A stretch of DNA of 64,000 nucleotides, from positions 22,444,880 through 22,508,879 of the forward strand of contig CM041295.1 in NCBI GenBank assembly GCA_023052935.1, in the 5' to 3' direction. The notes under the pieces are model-generated. The model was given only the letters and a program-made list of their open reading frames with translations, did not search any database and was not told the DNA's origin. The DNA is from Piezodorus guildinii. Taxonomy: Eukaryota > Arthropoda > Insecta > Hemiptera > Pentatomidae. The position numbers and the translations under genes are program-made. Below, in pieces: positions 1 through 11,592 of this stretch (its first letter is position 1; every line of letters starts with the position of its first letter).

Positions 1-2
1 TT

Positions 3-15
3 TAGAATCACCAAC
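3..15. repeat. Possible 3' end of an LTR-like element
   Basis: The bases TAGAATCACCAAC at the left edge match the right end of the LTR-like insertion at 2690-3467. The window probably opens just inside another copy. The match is short, so this is a weak call. Confidence 0.25.
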
Positions 16-203
16 AGGAATTGTGTAACCTGACATCAACTAGTTCGGACACCAATTAAAAATAATTGTTTTCATTACAAAGCTTCCACCATTCTATTTT
101 TTTTAAATTATTTTTTTAAAACACCGTTAGACAGAAAAAAACTTTAGTTTGTTCAACAACTCAGCAATTTCTTTCATAAAGTAAAAAAACATATTTTATT
201 GTA

Positions 204-1121
204 TTGGGTTGTTTCACGTGAAATGTCCGTTTTTATAGTTTCTAAAATACATAAAGGGTTTTGCAGGTCTCTGTTGTTTTCTTCCGAATGTTTACAAATT
301 TAAAGTAAGCAGTTACTAATCCTCTACCTTTGTATTATAAGCATTAGCTTCCCAATCAATTACCCACTTTTTAGTATACCTCCAAATACAAACATGGAAA
401 CACGCGATTTTTTAATAATATTTTTGTACGAGTTTAAACTCGGCCATTCAGCAGCTGAGGCTGCTAGAAATATTTGCAAGGCGTTTGGGGAAGGGAGTGT
501 TAATGAACGGACCATTCGCCGTTGGTTTGCTAAGTTTTCAGCTGGGGATACCGACTTGGAAAACTTGCCCCGAGAAAGACCAACGTCCGTAATAGACAAC
601 GATGTCCTCAAACATACAGTAGAAGGAGACCCCTACCAAACAGTTAAAGGACTCTCAGCACAACTAAATGCAAGTGCATCGACCGTTTCCAGACATTTAA
701 AGTGTATTGGGAAAGTAAAAAAGCTCGATACTTGGGTACCTCATGATCTAACTGAGCAGCAGCAAGACCCCATGTTTCAATACATACCGTGCAAAAATTG
801 AAAGAACTGGGCTACGAAGTTCTGCGCCCACCATATTCTCCCGTCTTGTCTCCAACAGATTATCACATGTTCAGGAATTTAGACAACTTCGTCAAAGGAA
901 AACTTTTTGAAAATGATCAAGTGAACAGTGCGTTTTCAGATTTTGTTTCACTCCAAAGCCCTAAGTTTTTCAGTTCGGGGATAAAAAAGTTCATGTCACA
1001 TTGGGAAAAATATGTAGAAAAAGGAGATAAATACATCGAATAAAATTATATTGTTTTCATATCGTATTTTTAATAAAATTCCTTTACCTTGAAAACGGAC
1101 ATTTCATGTGACACAACCCAA
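204..1121 (+). mobile_element. Mariner element MAR-A1, internally deleted (918 bp)
   Basis: A mariner transposon bounded by TA dinucleotides (202-203 and 1122-1123). Its terminal inverted repeats begin TTGGGTTGTTTCACGTGAAA on the left and end TTTCATGTGACACAACCCAA on the right. Intact mariners are about 1.3 kb, so roughly 0.4-0.5 kb is missing, all from the middle of the transposase gene. Both ends are present, so it could in principle be moved by transposase made elsewhere. Related copies in this window are MAR-A2 (4638-5492) and MAR-A3 (60958-61823). Confidence 0.92.
394..1043 (+). pseudogene. Mariner transposase, N- and C-terminal parts joined by a deletion
   Basis: Transposase would bind the element ends through its N-terminal helix-turn-helix domains and cut DNA with a DD34D catalytic triad. 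The first 135 codons (394-801) hold the N-terminal helix-turn-helix region (YEFKLGHSAAEAARNI) and the second binding domain up to WVPHDLTEQQQ. A deletion then shifts the frame, and the C-terminal part runs in another frame (about 789-1043) from KLKELGYEV through SPTDYH, which carries the third catalytic Asp, to the stop. The segments carrying the first (CDEKW) and second (HDNARPH) Asp are gone, so the protein cannot be catalytic. The ATG at 394 fits mariner N-termini. Confidence 0.88.
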
Positions 1122-1123
1122 TA

Positions 1124-1616
1124 CTATTTCAATATTGGTAACTAAGTATAACGTATTTTTTAAAGCTTAGTAACAATAATGTAATATAGTGTTTGTTGGA
1201 TTTAAACCTCCTCCAGAGATTTTGTGCAAAAATTATATTTTGCAATGTTAATGCTACCCGGGTAAGGGTCTCTGTTTCCCTACAGGAATAGCGAGCAAGT
1301 ACGCTATAGAAGGCATCAGCCCCACTACTTACAGAATTTACTTCTGTGGGGCTCTCCAGGACTTCTGTATTCCTCGTCTATAATCCGGCCTACACGGATC
1401 CACATCCTGAGACAGAGCACACAGCATCCGTTGTACCCCTGAACCGGTAGAGACATGTACACCCTGAGCGAGGACCGAAGACATCCGGGATGACGAGGAC
1501 GAGCATTCTATTTGTATTAATGCCAAATAAAATAATTAACGAACTCACGCATTTTCTTTTCAAGACACAATAAAGAGCATCCCGGTGGTAAAGCACTTAT
1601 AATTTATACCATGCAT
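1124..1616. other. Unassigned spacer, partly GC-richer
   Basis: About 490 bp with no recognisable gene. Positions 1250-1510 are richer in G and C than their surroundings and hold only short overlapping minus-strand ORFs without a family signature. It may be part of an unrecognised repeat. Confidence 0.3.
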
Positions 1617-2001
1617 TTTGCACCTGTTTGCTCTTAACACAAAAACAGATCAAACTATTTTGATTAAACTTACTATATCGATGTAAAGTTTCATGAGCTT
1701 TAATATCATGTAGGTTTTGCTGTAATTAAAACAGTCTGAGATGGCTTAAATGGTAATATTTTAAAGTTTCTTCCTCTAATGTACCTTTAATTTTGTAGAT
1801 TCGAAAAACTAAACATATCATCTTATTAGCGTTGATAAAAAGTGGCTAAATATTCAAATTGAAAGAATTTGATTAACAACTGAAGTAGAAAAGTAGAAAA
1901 CATAGAAATAATTTTTTTAGTAATTATTTGCCCGAATATAAGAATAGTATTATAGATGTATAATATACAATTGGATAGCTGCAGATTAAAAAAAAAAAAA
2001 A
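1617..2001 (+). repeat. Interspersed repeat G, copy G1 (partial)
   Basis: This stretch matches the second half of the longer copy at 48590-49290, including TATATCGATGTAAA, TTTAATATCATGTAGGTTT and GTACCTTTAATTTTGTA. It ends near an A-run at 1987-2001. At least six other copies or pieces lie in the window on both strands. No protein is encoded and the superfamily is unknown to me. Confidence 0.6.
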
Positions 2002-2689
2002 AAGTTATGTACAAAGCTGTAGAATGTGATGTAAAGTAACGATTAATTAAGAGTTAAATTCATTTTAACAACCAAGATAAGTGAAGTCGTGTGTTGAGCA
2101 CTCCAGATTTTTTTTTTCTGATTCAAAAGAGCTTTATTACTCCCTAAAAGAAGTGGAATTAAAGGAAAAAAATGTGTTAGGGGTGAGAGGACAGGGCACA
2201 AGTGAAGGATAGCCATTCATCTCCACTCAGAAGTTTTTACTTCCTTCCAAGTTTTTTCACAGCTTTTAATTTTACTTTCAACAGTACTTTTCCTGCTCTT
2301 TCTAGTCCCAAGGCGTCCCCTGAGATCTCGTGGATTCCATTCTAATGCGCCTTTTTCTATTACACCTCAGTTTTTTTTTCAACGACTGTCTTATCTTCGC
2401 CGCACAGTGGAAAATATGACCGATTTAGGTGGACAAAATTCTGAAACTTATCCATATTTAACCTTTGGGGTTCCAGATTACGGGAAAAAATATGGGAAAA
2501 AATATTTAAAAACATATAAAAACTAATTAATTGTTGACACAATTGACGAGAGCACAGTGATCAAACATTAAATTTATTTGCTTAATTATAAACCTTCCCT
2601 ACATTTTACTTTTGAAGTCACAGAATACGGGAAAAATAATACAAAAAATCAAATTATGGCTCGGAGTAGCTGAAATCTGCTAATATATG

Positions 2690-3467
2690 TTGTTTGGTTA
2701 AATAATGTTAGTTTATTGGTTTATGTGCGTTGGGTATATATTGGTAAAATAAAGACGCTAGACTATGTATAAAAAGAAGGAAATGTTTAATTAAAAAGAA
2801 TAATACAAAATAAAATAATAAAATGTATACCCACAATTCTAATATAGTAAAGTAATAGTTCTGATTTGTTTGTTTGTTTATTTATTTAACGTCACTTTAT
2901 GCTACTATGGCTAATCGGACGATGCTACAGTGGGATTCCTAAATTTTGCCTATCCAGGTTTTATTAGGATAGGGATCTTTAACGAGTACCTGACATCGCA
3001 CAGGCTCGAGACCACCTTTTAACGTCCCCCCCCTCCCCGAAGGACGGCGTAACTAACCACCTGCGGGTTTGAACCCGTGACCTTTAGCATGGGAGGCTGT
3101 TACGCTAGCCACCCAGCTATAAGTGATCCCAGTTCTGATTTAAATAAAATAGTATAATTGTTAAATTATTAGATCTTTAATATTATATTGATATTTAATG
3201 GTAATCTTATCTGCTGTCCCCCTGTGGGACTTGATGGTCACCCTGTGTGACTTGATGAGAGGAAGTTTTATAGTTAGCGTACGCTCTCACTTATTACTTA
3301 CGACTCGACTGCGATATTTAAGCACAACACTGTCTACATCTCGGTAATGCGCATGCGCGCCCTTCTCCTAACCGCTTAAGTTTATCAGAACCATTACTGC
3401 GTATTTTTAAAACTGATAAACCTTAAATAAATTTACATAACCAATAATTTTTCATAGAATCACCAAC
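2690..3467. mobile_element. Solo-LTR-like insertion in repeat R2
   Basis: A 778-bp insertion that interrupts R2 and is absent from the second R2 copy. It is flanked by the 5-bp duplication ATATG (2685-2689 and 3468-3472). The ends read TTGTTTGG and CACCAAC, close to but not exactly the TG...CA of classical LTRs. A tRNA-SINE of 263 bp is nested inside, so the element itself is about 500 bp. It has no ORF. A solo LTR fits the size and the 5-bp duplication. A non-autonomous DNA element is the alternative. Confidence 0.45.
2868..3130 (-). mobile_element. tRNA-derived SINE S1, copy a
   Basis: On the minus strand the element begins GGGATCACTTATAGCTGGGT. It shows an A-box-like TAGCTGGGTGG and a B box GGTTCAAACCC, the internal promoter of RNA polymerase III. 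A body of about 190 bp follows and ends in AT-rich repeats of AAAT/AAAC type. An 11-bp target duplication AGTTCTGATTT flanks it (2857-2867 and 3131-3141), which shows retroposition. Other copies: 21414-21683 and 52049-52234. Confidence 0.85.
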
Positions 3468-4239
3468 ATATGTATTTTATATCATTTAGGAAATTATTCA
3501 AATTATTTATAGTAAAACTTTTGATTCGGAGTGTTGTGTCTGAAAAAAATTATGTAACACTAAAAACGCAAAAAATCGCAAAACTTCTTTGTATACTTAA
3601 AGACTAGAAGGATTGATGAAACAAATCTTTGGAGTAACTTGGGGGTTATAAATTTTTCGGTCATTGAATAGGGGCATACATTTACAAATTGCTAAATTAA
3701 CTCTACTCTAGATTGCAATGTATATTGAATAACGAGTTTGGAAATAAAATGTCTTACCTGTCTCAGCAATGTCCATTGTTAAATAAAAACAAAAATACTT
3801 TGCTCTAAATACATCTTGAACACAATAAATGTCCATCGAATAAAGATAATCCTACTAATGGTTATTAGGCACATGTGAGAACAGGAATGATTCACTCATT
3901 TACTATTTATTTGTTAACAAGGTATGGCGGGAAATATTTGTATTAAGGGTCTTGCCAACTAATAATAAAATGATGAAGCATTGAAAAATCCCAAACTCTT
4001 GACTTGACTTATGTTCAACTAAATTGGTGACTTTGCCCTGCGTGCGCCGGTTCGCCAATTATCAACTGTGCAATAATGCTATGCTTATATGACTAATGCT
4101 TCATATCTAAATTGGTTTATAACATCATAAAATAATGGCGGCATAAACTTACTAAAAATATTAAATAAACTCAGACATACCCTTAAAATAGTCCGTTTCA
4201 GCACCCTCCCTCCCAAATATAGATAGTCAAGTTTTTTCT

Positions 4240-5600
4240 TTTTTTTTTTAATAAATAATTTTTTTATTATCTTGGGACTTGTCCCTGTACTATAACATAT
4301 ACAGTGTGCTTTGGTGTCTTAGAATAAATTAAATACATAAAAACAATTAATAATTACTGATATAAAATATACACCTAAAGTTAGAAGAATGGGGAAAAAA
4401 TAAGAAAAGCTTATTTACAATTATATTGTGACTGGATCATCATTAAATAATTTAATATGCGGAATTTGGAGTTAGAAAGAGAGTTGGAGTGACGGATTGA
4501 TGGAGGAGTAGAATTCTATAGGATTGAGGATGGAATGAAAAAATACCTGTCGAAATATGCAGTTCGATAGGCCGTGGTGCTTAAAGCTGAAGGCCTGAAG
4601 CGTGTATAATGGGAATGGACAGAGGATTTGGAATGTATTGGGTTGTGTCACATAAAATGTATGTTTTCAAGGTAAAAGATTTTTATTAAAAATATAGGAA
4701 AACAAGATAATTTTATTCGAAGTATTTACTTCCTTTTTCTAAATATTTTTCCCAATGTGACACGAACTTTTTTATCCCCGAACTGAAAAACTCTGGGCTT
4801 TGAAGTAAAACAAAATCTTAAAACGTACTTTTCACTTGATCATCATTTTCAAAACGTTTTCCTTTGACGAATTTGTCTAAATTCCTGAACAGGTGGTAAT
4901 CTGTTGGAGACAAGTCGGGAGAATATGGTGGGTGCGGAAGAACTTCGTAGCCCAGTTCTTTCAATTTTCGCACGGTATCATTTTTACTTTCCCAATACTC
5001 TTTAAATGTCTGGAAACGGTAGATGCACTTGCATTTAGTTGTGCTGAGAGTCCTTTAACTGTTTGGTAGGGTTTTCCTTTTACTGTATGTTTGAAGATAT
5101 CGTTGTCTATTAGGGACAGAGGTCTTCCTCGGGGCAAGTTTTCCAAGTCGGTATCCAGCCGAAAACTTAGCAAACCAACGGCGAATGGTCCGTTCATTAA
5201 CACTTCCTTCCCCAAACGCCTTGAAAATATTTCTAGCGGCTTCAGCTGCTGAATGGCCGAGTTTAAACTCGTACAAAAATATTACTCGAAAATCGCGTGT
5301 TCCCATGTTCATATTTAGAGGTATACAAAAAAGTGGGTAATTGATTGGGAAGCTATTGTTTATAATACAAAGGTAGGGGATTAGTAACTGTTTACTTTAA
5401 ATATGTAAACGTTCGGAAGAATACAACAGAGACCTGCTAAATCCTTCATTTCAGAAACTATAAAAACGGACGTTTCATGTGAAACAACCCAATAGAAAGT
5501 CTAAGAAGGCGGGATTGGATAACTTGGTTTAGGAATGACGCAAGGAAATACTTGCAAAGATTGTCGCACTTTATGCCATTTTTTACAGATTGTCGCGAGT
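4240..5600 (-). pseudogene. CR1-like LINE 3' end, interrupted by a mariner
   Basis: Read on the minus strand, 5495-5600 joined to 4450-4637 encodes the end of a CR1/L2-like polymerase: the pattern TAYRTAYFDRYFFIPSSI, then a short tail to a stop near 4450. The 3' UTR contains GGGACTTGTCCC-like sequence at 4273-4288, as do the LINE tails at 30460 and 46340, and ends in a T-run (A tail on the minus strand) near 4240. MAR-A2 sits in the coding part, so the LINE arrived first. Frame breaks are present. Confidence 0.5.
4638..5492 (-). mobile_element. Mariner element MAR-A2, internally deleted (855 bp)
   Basis: TA flanks (4636-4637 and 5493-5494) and mariner TIRs of the MAR-A family (TTGGGTTGTGTCACATAAAA at the left, ending GTGAAACAACCCAA at the right). 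Transposase reads on the minus strand from an ATG near 5306 or 5312. The N-terminal binding domain is frameshifted near 5155-5165. The middle, including the first and second catalytic Asp, is deleted just after SIGKVK (about 4985). The C-terminal part is broken by stops. A dead copy with usable ends. Confidence 0.9.
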
Positions 5601-5649
5601 TCGGTTACTCAGAAAGTTGGAATATTAAAATGAGTTAGTTTTAGTTTTT

Positions 5650-6215
5650 AATTCTAGCTACCACTGAATTTATTTCGATTAATGTCCTTTTTAAAAGGGA
5701 ATCAAGCCAAAAGTAGTAGTTTTCTTCCATCTTGAATCGTATCCTAGTAACAACACATGTCTATAGTTTAGAATCATTTCAACGAGAAAGGCGACTTGAG
5801 CTAATAAAGAAATAAAATCGAAACAGTCCTAAAATATTAAAATCTGACATATCCTTTGCCAAACTAAAAAAAAATCGCCCGTTTCGAGACGGAAGGTTAC
5901 GCGACCCTCTCTGTCTTATATAGACAGTTAACTTTATGCTTTTTAGTAGAAATTCCAGCATCGGGAAAATAGTTTGAATAAAAAGTATCCTTTCAGTTTT
6001 GTAAGCCTATTTTGATTTATATCTTTTTTAAAAGGGAATTCAGTAAAAAAATGGTGGTATTCTTTTTTAATCTTATCCTGGTTACATGACATGTCTATGT
6101 TTAGAATCCTTTCAACGAGAATAGAGACTTGCGCTAATAAAAAAAAAATTAAAACAGTCCTACAAATTTTAAAATCGGGCATATCCTTTGAAATAGTAAA
6201 AATAGTCATATCTAA
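5650..6215. repeat. Degenerate tandem duplication, period about 337 bp
   Basis: Two direct copies, about 5650-5870 and 5985-6215, share TTTTAAAAGGGA (offset 337 bp), ACATGTCTAT.GTTTAGAATC, TTTCAACGAGAA and AACAGTCCTA. The copies differ at many sites, so the duplication is old. No protein is recognised. Confidence 0.5.
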
Positions 6216-6330
6216 CGCAAAATAAAATATTTATAACAAATAAAAAAGATATAACTTTCAGAGTTAAAATCTGGGAGACCAAATCGCAAATGTACCTATG
6301 TCGAAAAGATACAATCATACTTAAATATTA

Positions 6331-6810
6331 AAAAACCTGCATCGCTACAATCCACAAAGGATGTAAAGTTGTCTTGGACTTTGTTCATATCAAACTTCGT
6401 ACAGCATTAACTTTAGTATTTTAAAAATCTAGTGCGTTAAATACACAAATTTTACTTACTTTCCTTGTTGAAATAAATTTGGAAAGTTTTTATCACACTA
6501 GTGGTTTGAAAGTTCAGCTTCGATGGAAAAATTTAAGATAGATTAAAAAAAAAAAAAAAAAAAGAAAGAAATTATTATCTCCAGCAAACATTTTCGTTAA
6601 TGCCTTTTTTACCACTCGCCATTACCTTGGACGACATTGCATGTTTTAAGTTTAACCGCATTTTCGGGTAACAAGATAATAGAGGCTTGGTGTGCCCCAG
6701 GAAGGTCTCCATACCCGAGGATTGCCTAATATTCTGTCATCAGGGTTTGGGTCCAGGACAAGGAGAACAGTAGACTAGTGCTCTATCCACTAGACCACGT
6801 CATTTTCTTT
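6331..6810 (-). mobile_element. tRNA-derived SINE S2, two pieces of a decayed copy
   Basis: On the minus strand the head (about 6678-6800, starting near TCTAGTGGATAGAGC with a weak B box) and the 3' end (6331-6400, matching the S2 end that leads into a T-run) are separated by about 270 bp of unrelated AT-rich sequence. Either one SINE was split by an insertion or these are two partial copies. Confidence 0.5.
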
Positions 6811-7440
6811 AAAATCATAACTAGGAAACCATTAGTGAACCTAGAGGCACGAAAGATTGTCTAATGCTTCATGAACTTGAAGCACACCTTGAAGATTAAC
6901 TTGCGAATCCGACACAAGTCGGGAATAGGTAGTGGCACTTGGACCAAACTGAAAGAGGTCTTCGTTTCGTTCATTATCTATAGAAAGGGGAGGGGGAAGG
7001 CACTCATGCCTGAGATCACTGCTAAACATCCGAATACTGATCTCATTGTTAAAGCCGAATAAATATCCTATGGGCAGGGCGGAGTAAGGGGTGGATCAAA
7101 GGGAATCCCAAAGTTGTCTTAATAAATCAGGCGGGGGCACTCTCATTGAGGCTCCTCTTGTCTCTTCCCACTTTATTTCCTCTCTTCTTCCCGTCCTCCT
7201 CTCCTCTCTCTCAGGGCCCAATCTCATTTGCGCATCCGAGTGTGATGACTGCACGAGCTTAGAATTCTCTATCAAAGGTAGGAGGGAGCAATACTAGCTA
7301 GCCTACAGCCTCTGTTTCATCTTGAAACTTATTGCATTAGAGTCCCGGAGTTTGTGACCTTGATGATACCCAAGCTAAAGAAGAACCTGGTTTTCTCAGT
7401 GCTTTTAGAGTATCCCTTCTAAGTTACCCGGCAATGACAA
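6811..7440. other. Unassigned, GC-richer stretch
   Basis: More GC than its surroundings, with pyrimidine-rich runs at 7150-7215. Two short plus-strand ORFs (6871-7062 and 7091-7297) have no family signature. It lies directly before repeat R1 and may be part of the same decayed retroelement. Confidence 0.25.
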
Positions 7441-7589
7441 TTTCTGCTTTTATAAAGGGAAGGTGTGTTTTTTTATTTAAGTAAAACTTCTTCAGGCGTG
7501 ATTACGGGGTAACTGAATGCTTTGGATGACGTCAATGCAACGGAAACGCCGTACGACGATGACGCGTTTATATGTATTATTTTTAAATA

Positions 7590-8484
7590 TGTATGTATAC
7601 TGTGTTATGTATTGAGGATACTGAGGGATGTAGATTCATCATTTGATAATTATTAGATTAATTAATAAGCCTTTAATAAGTCGGCAAAAGATCAAAAGGC
7701 GTTTACCTAAACCCATGGGGCCCCCTAGCGATACCTCTGGAAACTTCCTAGACCCTAGGGGCACTTCCCATACCCGCCCCTGCCTTCCTTTGTCTGATAG
7801 CAGATCGGCATTTTCAAAAAAGAGTATTTTTGGAAAGAAGATGAGGTGAGGTGATGAGGATGCGATTCTAGAAGCAGAGGAGTCAGTCGTTTACCATCTA
7901 AGAGAAGAGAAGAGTCGCGTTCCATCTAGAAGAAGAGCAGAGGTTCGTCGGGGGTCAGCTGGAGGATAAAGCCTAGAAGGAGCGCCTAAGATTGTTCCAC
8001 CTTCGCCAGCCAACTTAGTGTCTTAAAGGCATTTCTCTGTTTGTAATATTGTATGACAAGGTTCAACTGTAATTTCCCTCAGTATTCTCAGACATAGTTT
8101 AACTAGATTGTATATATGTAAGTTAATTTTAAATAATAATGCCATTTATTAAATATTGTTTACTTAAATATTCCCCTGCACGCCACCTACCACCTAACCC
8201 TACTGGGATTGAAAACACGATACCTTTAGAAAAGAAATCCAATGGGTTCATTAAATACAGTATATATTTTTCATCATGTCGTTATATCTTATAGAGTTTA
8301 AATGCCTAGGCTGAAAGTCGCAATACTGGATTAATAAATTGTTTAAAAAAATATCAAGAATTTCTTTTGTAAATACGCCTGATTATATCGAACAACATAT
8401 ATATATATCGATTAAAGATATGAAGTAAGCTAGTTTTTGAAGGTACGCTGCCTTAGAAAAGCAGCCGGTCAAAAACATAGCAAC
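7590..8484 (+). repeat. Interspersed repeat R1, copy 1
   Basis: Homologous to 38930-39635 and 42240-43060. Shared blocks are TATGTATTGAGGATACTG, GAGGTGATGAGGATG, TTCCACCTTCGCCAGC, CCCCTGCACGCCACCTAC and GAAAAGAAATCCAATGGGTT. Around 7840-7980 it keeps the trace of a purine-rich coding stretch that in copy 2 encodes an Arg/Ser-rich tail. This hints at the 3' end of a retroelement, but I cannot name the superfamily. Confidence 0.5.
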
Positions 8485-8690
8485 TGTATGCTCATAAGAG
8501 CCAGTTTAGATTATGATCGAGAGCACACATAGTGGAATGAAATTGAATGGAGGACCGTACTGTTTTCCGATGAGTCACGTTTTTAACTTTACTCTCCAGA
8601 TGGACTTGCAAGAGTTTACCGAAGGTTAGGTGAGCGTTATTTAGAATGTAACATTCCTGGGAGAGTGCATATGCAGTTTTCAACGGAAAT
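8485..8690 (+). pseudogene. Tc1-like transposase fragment
   Basis: The plus strand translates to a Tc1-family core: W.TVLFSDESRF (the DES holds a catalytic Asp), then DGLARVYRRLGERYLE. A stop interrupts it after SRF and another lies before W. Only about 65 codons remain and no inverted repeats were found. It abuts the end of R1 and a LINE tail. Confidence 0.7.
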
Positions 8691-8699
8691 TAAAGTGGC

Positions 8700-9023
8700 T
8701 CCTTCCCTCAAACCGCAGACAATATTTCCTAGCATCATACCTTTACCAAACCATCAATTCCAAGCTACCTCCCTATATCCACAGACTTCTGAAATTTAAA
8801 TCGTCAGTCCACTCCCTCCAAAAGCGCCATTCTGACCTTTATACTCCTGCCCACAGAACAACAACTTTATAAATAACAATTATCATTCCTTTCTTGTCCG
8901 CTCCACTACTCTCTGGAACTCCCTAACTACTCACATCCGCCATGCTTCTTTGTTCGAGTACTAACAGACGGTCAACAGGCCTAGCTATATTTGAAATCAA
9001 ATATCTATTAAAAAAAAAAAAAA
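8700..9023 (+). pseudogene. LINE polymerase C-terminal fragment (LWNSL type)
   Basis: Plus-strand reading with stops and shifts gives STTLWNSLTTHIRH, the C-terminal pattern of CR1/L2-like polymerases. A 3' UTR and an A-run at 9010-9023 follow. A sister copy lies at 52430-52745. Heavily decayed and 5'-truncated. Confidence 0.5.
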
Positions 9024-9242
9024 TTATTTTATTTTTTATATTTATATGGATCCTTATTAGAATCATTTTAATGTTTAGTTTTCAATTTAAAAATCGAACA
9101 TTAATCTATTAGAAGTTATTTAATTATTTTACTCTTTTGTTTTATAGTATCCTTTCTTTTTTTCTTAAAGGATTGTGAATAAGAATTAATTATCCTTTGA
9201 TCTTGTGGCCTGGCACATTGTATATCTTAATTGTACATATTA

Positions 9243-10126
9243 CAGTAACCCTCTTTTTAACGAAAACCCGTTAATAACGAACTATCGTTGCGGTCCCTTG
9301 AAAAAATAATAGAAAACTATGCTTTCTCCTCGTTTATAACGAAATATTCTCTTATAACGAATTAACGAACTACTTTTGGGGACATCAGATTGAATTTGTT
9401 CGGTTATTACGAAAAATAAAGAAGAAAAAAATTACGAAACGTCTTAATTCCCAGTAAAGAGCGGCGCCTTTCTGTCCAAATCCTTACCTCTTTCCTCTAT
9501 TCAGCTCAATTATGTGATTCACAGTCTGTGACAGCTTCTGGTTTCTAGTGTTTCAGCTAGTTTTTCTGTTTTTACTGCTTTTATTACTTCTTTAATTGAG
9601 TTTCCTACAGGTCTAGAGAAAATCCATTGATTTAAATACAAAATTGGCGATTCTCCAAGAAGTGGATAAAAAAATTGAGTTGAAATCGAAAATTGCTGAA
9701 AAATACGGAAAATCAAAATCCTCGTATCAAACATTGTCGCTAATAAAGATAAAATCGATGCCTCCGTTGCGTCTTCATTGGGATGTGCAAAAAAAAAAAA
9801 AAAAAAAATTTTAATATTTCAACTTTATATAATTTGCTGTGATTTTGACATTGTATGTTTTGTATTATGAATGATGGTTTATGTTAATCTTAAAGAATTA
9901 TGTAAAATTGAAGTAAGATAGATATAGTACATAGTGCATAGTTTTAAATGGTTTTGTAGTTTCTAAATAAACGTGTGCCTGTATTGAAAATATTTCTTTT
10001 TAACCACCTGAATTTATACCAAGACATATAACATACATACAATATATTTTTCGGATATAACGAATTCTTTTATAACGAACAGAGAATTTTTTGGACCCTT
10101 GGAGTTCGTTAAAACGAGGTTTGCTG
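9243..10126 (+). mobile_element. Pogo/Tigger-type DNA transposon relic (884 bp)
   Basis: Flanked by TA (9241-9242 and 10127-10128). Ends are CAGTAACCCTCTTTTTAACG and, inverted, TTCGTTAAAACGAGGTTTGCTG shortened here to CGTTAAAACGAGGTTTGCTG, which match the CAGT(A)...TAACGAA ends of pogo-family elements. More AACGAA-type subterminal repeats lie at 9270-9420 and 10050-10080. Full elements are about 2 kb or longer, so most of the transposase is missing. Confidence 0.82.
9612..9765 (+). pseudogene. Pogo transposase N-terminal helix-turn-helix remnant
   Basis: A plus-strand frame reads LNTKLAILQEVDKKIELKSK followed by IAEKYGKSKSSYQT. This is the CENP-B N-terminal helix-turn-helix that pogo transposases use to bind their ends. 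The DDE catalytic domain is absent: only AT-rich sequence follows before the right TIR. About 45 codons remain. Confidence 0.75.
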
Positions 10127-10129
10127 TAT

Positions 10130-10998
10130 ATTGTTCTATTCTATTCTAAGGATGGATCTATTGTGGAGGTAAGTAAAAGTCGTGTGGTGCGCGCACTACA
10201 TTTTTAATTTAGGATGTCCTCGTCACTGTACTAATTGGATGAAGGTGTTGCAAAACAAAATTTGTGGGGAACCATTGTGATAGGCATGCAAACCAAAGAC
10301 GATTAGCTGAGTACTGTCAACAGTACGCCTGAGATGGAGATATTAAGTCAACTCATCTCAAAATGCCCGTGATAATCAGAATTGACAGGCTTAGAGGAGG
10401 TCGTGTAATTTTAATGGGCGACAGGCGCGCACAATTTAAATTCTTAATAGAACGCGAGGAGGAAACAGAGGGAAGACCACAACTTGGATGGATTATGCAG
10501 CCCCAGATGTCAGGATCTACCCCACTTGGGATGAAACTTAGTGATTCGGTATTTTTTATTTCCCCATACCATAGACAGTCCAGAACTAGCCTAAGACAAT
10601 TAAGACATTGATTTGCAAAAGAGTGCAATGATCTCTTATTCCTATAATATTAAACCACCTCATTTAATTCTTTTTACATCAAATTCAAGAATTTTTTTTT
10701 ACTATATTAATAATAATATATTAATGCTGTGGAACGAAATGATTTAGTATGATTTAAATGCGTAATCAGTACCTAAAGACATTAATTGCACTTATAAATC
10801 TCATTTTTAAAGGATCTCAGAGTTCATTAGCTAAAATCAAAATAGAAAATTTAGATAAAACTAAACGACGAGAGTACAAATACGTCAAAACATCAATTTC
10901 CTTTTCATTGCACCTTGTGGAAATCAACGTCTCAATTGAAGAACTGAGGATACATCTTCGACTTCAAACCAAACATCAATAGCAATTGCAAGAAATGT
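10130..10998. other. Unassigned interval
   Basis: About 870 bp. It holds a short motif also seen elsewhere (AAGTAAAAGTCGTGTG at 10162, similar to 50850 and 2078) and a plus-strand ORF at 10363-10611 without a family signature. No gene can be supported. Confidence 0.3.
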
Positions 10999-11592
10999 TT
11001 AACACATTCACGCCGGCGCCGATTTTTAATGTCTGCTATGTGGGGCGGCGCTCCAATTCATGCCACGTTTCATCGATTATTGCCTATTCAGAGACCTGTA
11101 TACGATTTGTACGTCTGCTAACAGTCTAGTTAGTTCTTATTTTGGAATTTTCGTAATTCGTGCGTTTTTTCATACTTTTTTTTTTTTTATTTTATTCGTA
11201 TATATTACAATTTGTCATAATAGACAATAATAATAGTGCTACAGGATCTCACTCATACAATATTTACAATATAAACAAAAGGAAAGTCAAAGTACATAAA
11301 ATAAAATCAAAATAAATAAACGTATACAATAACAAAATTTATAGACAAAATAAATAAACAAAACATGTCACATTCATACCTATGTACAATATTTACAATC
11401 AGCTCGGGAACCCCAGACGGGGCTTGTCCCCCCACTTGTGGAAGGACAAGCAGAGTCTAAAGGATCCCAGCGCCTCCCTCTCAGCCGCATCACTGGTGAG
11501 AGCCAGCGGAAGCTAAGTAAGGGCGCCACAGCCACAATCACACCGCACATGAGAGGAGAATCTGACCAGTGTCAGAACTCCAGAATGGGTGT

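Larger units (their letters stand above)
2399..4055. repeat. Interspersed repeat R2, copy 1, split by an LTR-like insertion
   Basis: Segments 2399-2689 and 3468-4055 match, in the same order, the pieces of a second copy spread over 36589-38915. Shared landmarks include CAGTGGAAAATATGACCGAT, GGAACTGAC-free AT-rich stretches around TTTTGATTCGG, and GAACAGGAATGATTCACTCA. Ungapped, the repeat is at least 880 bp. It has no recognisable ORF. The two copies took different later insertions, which gives their relative ages. Confidence 0.65.
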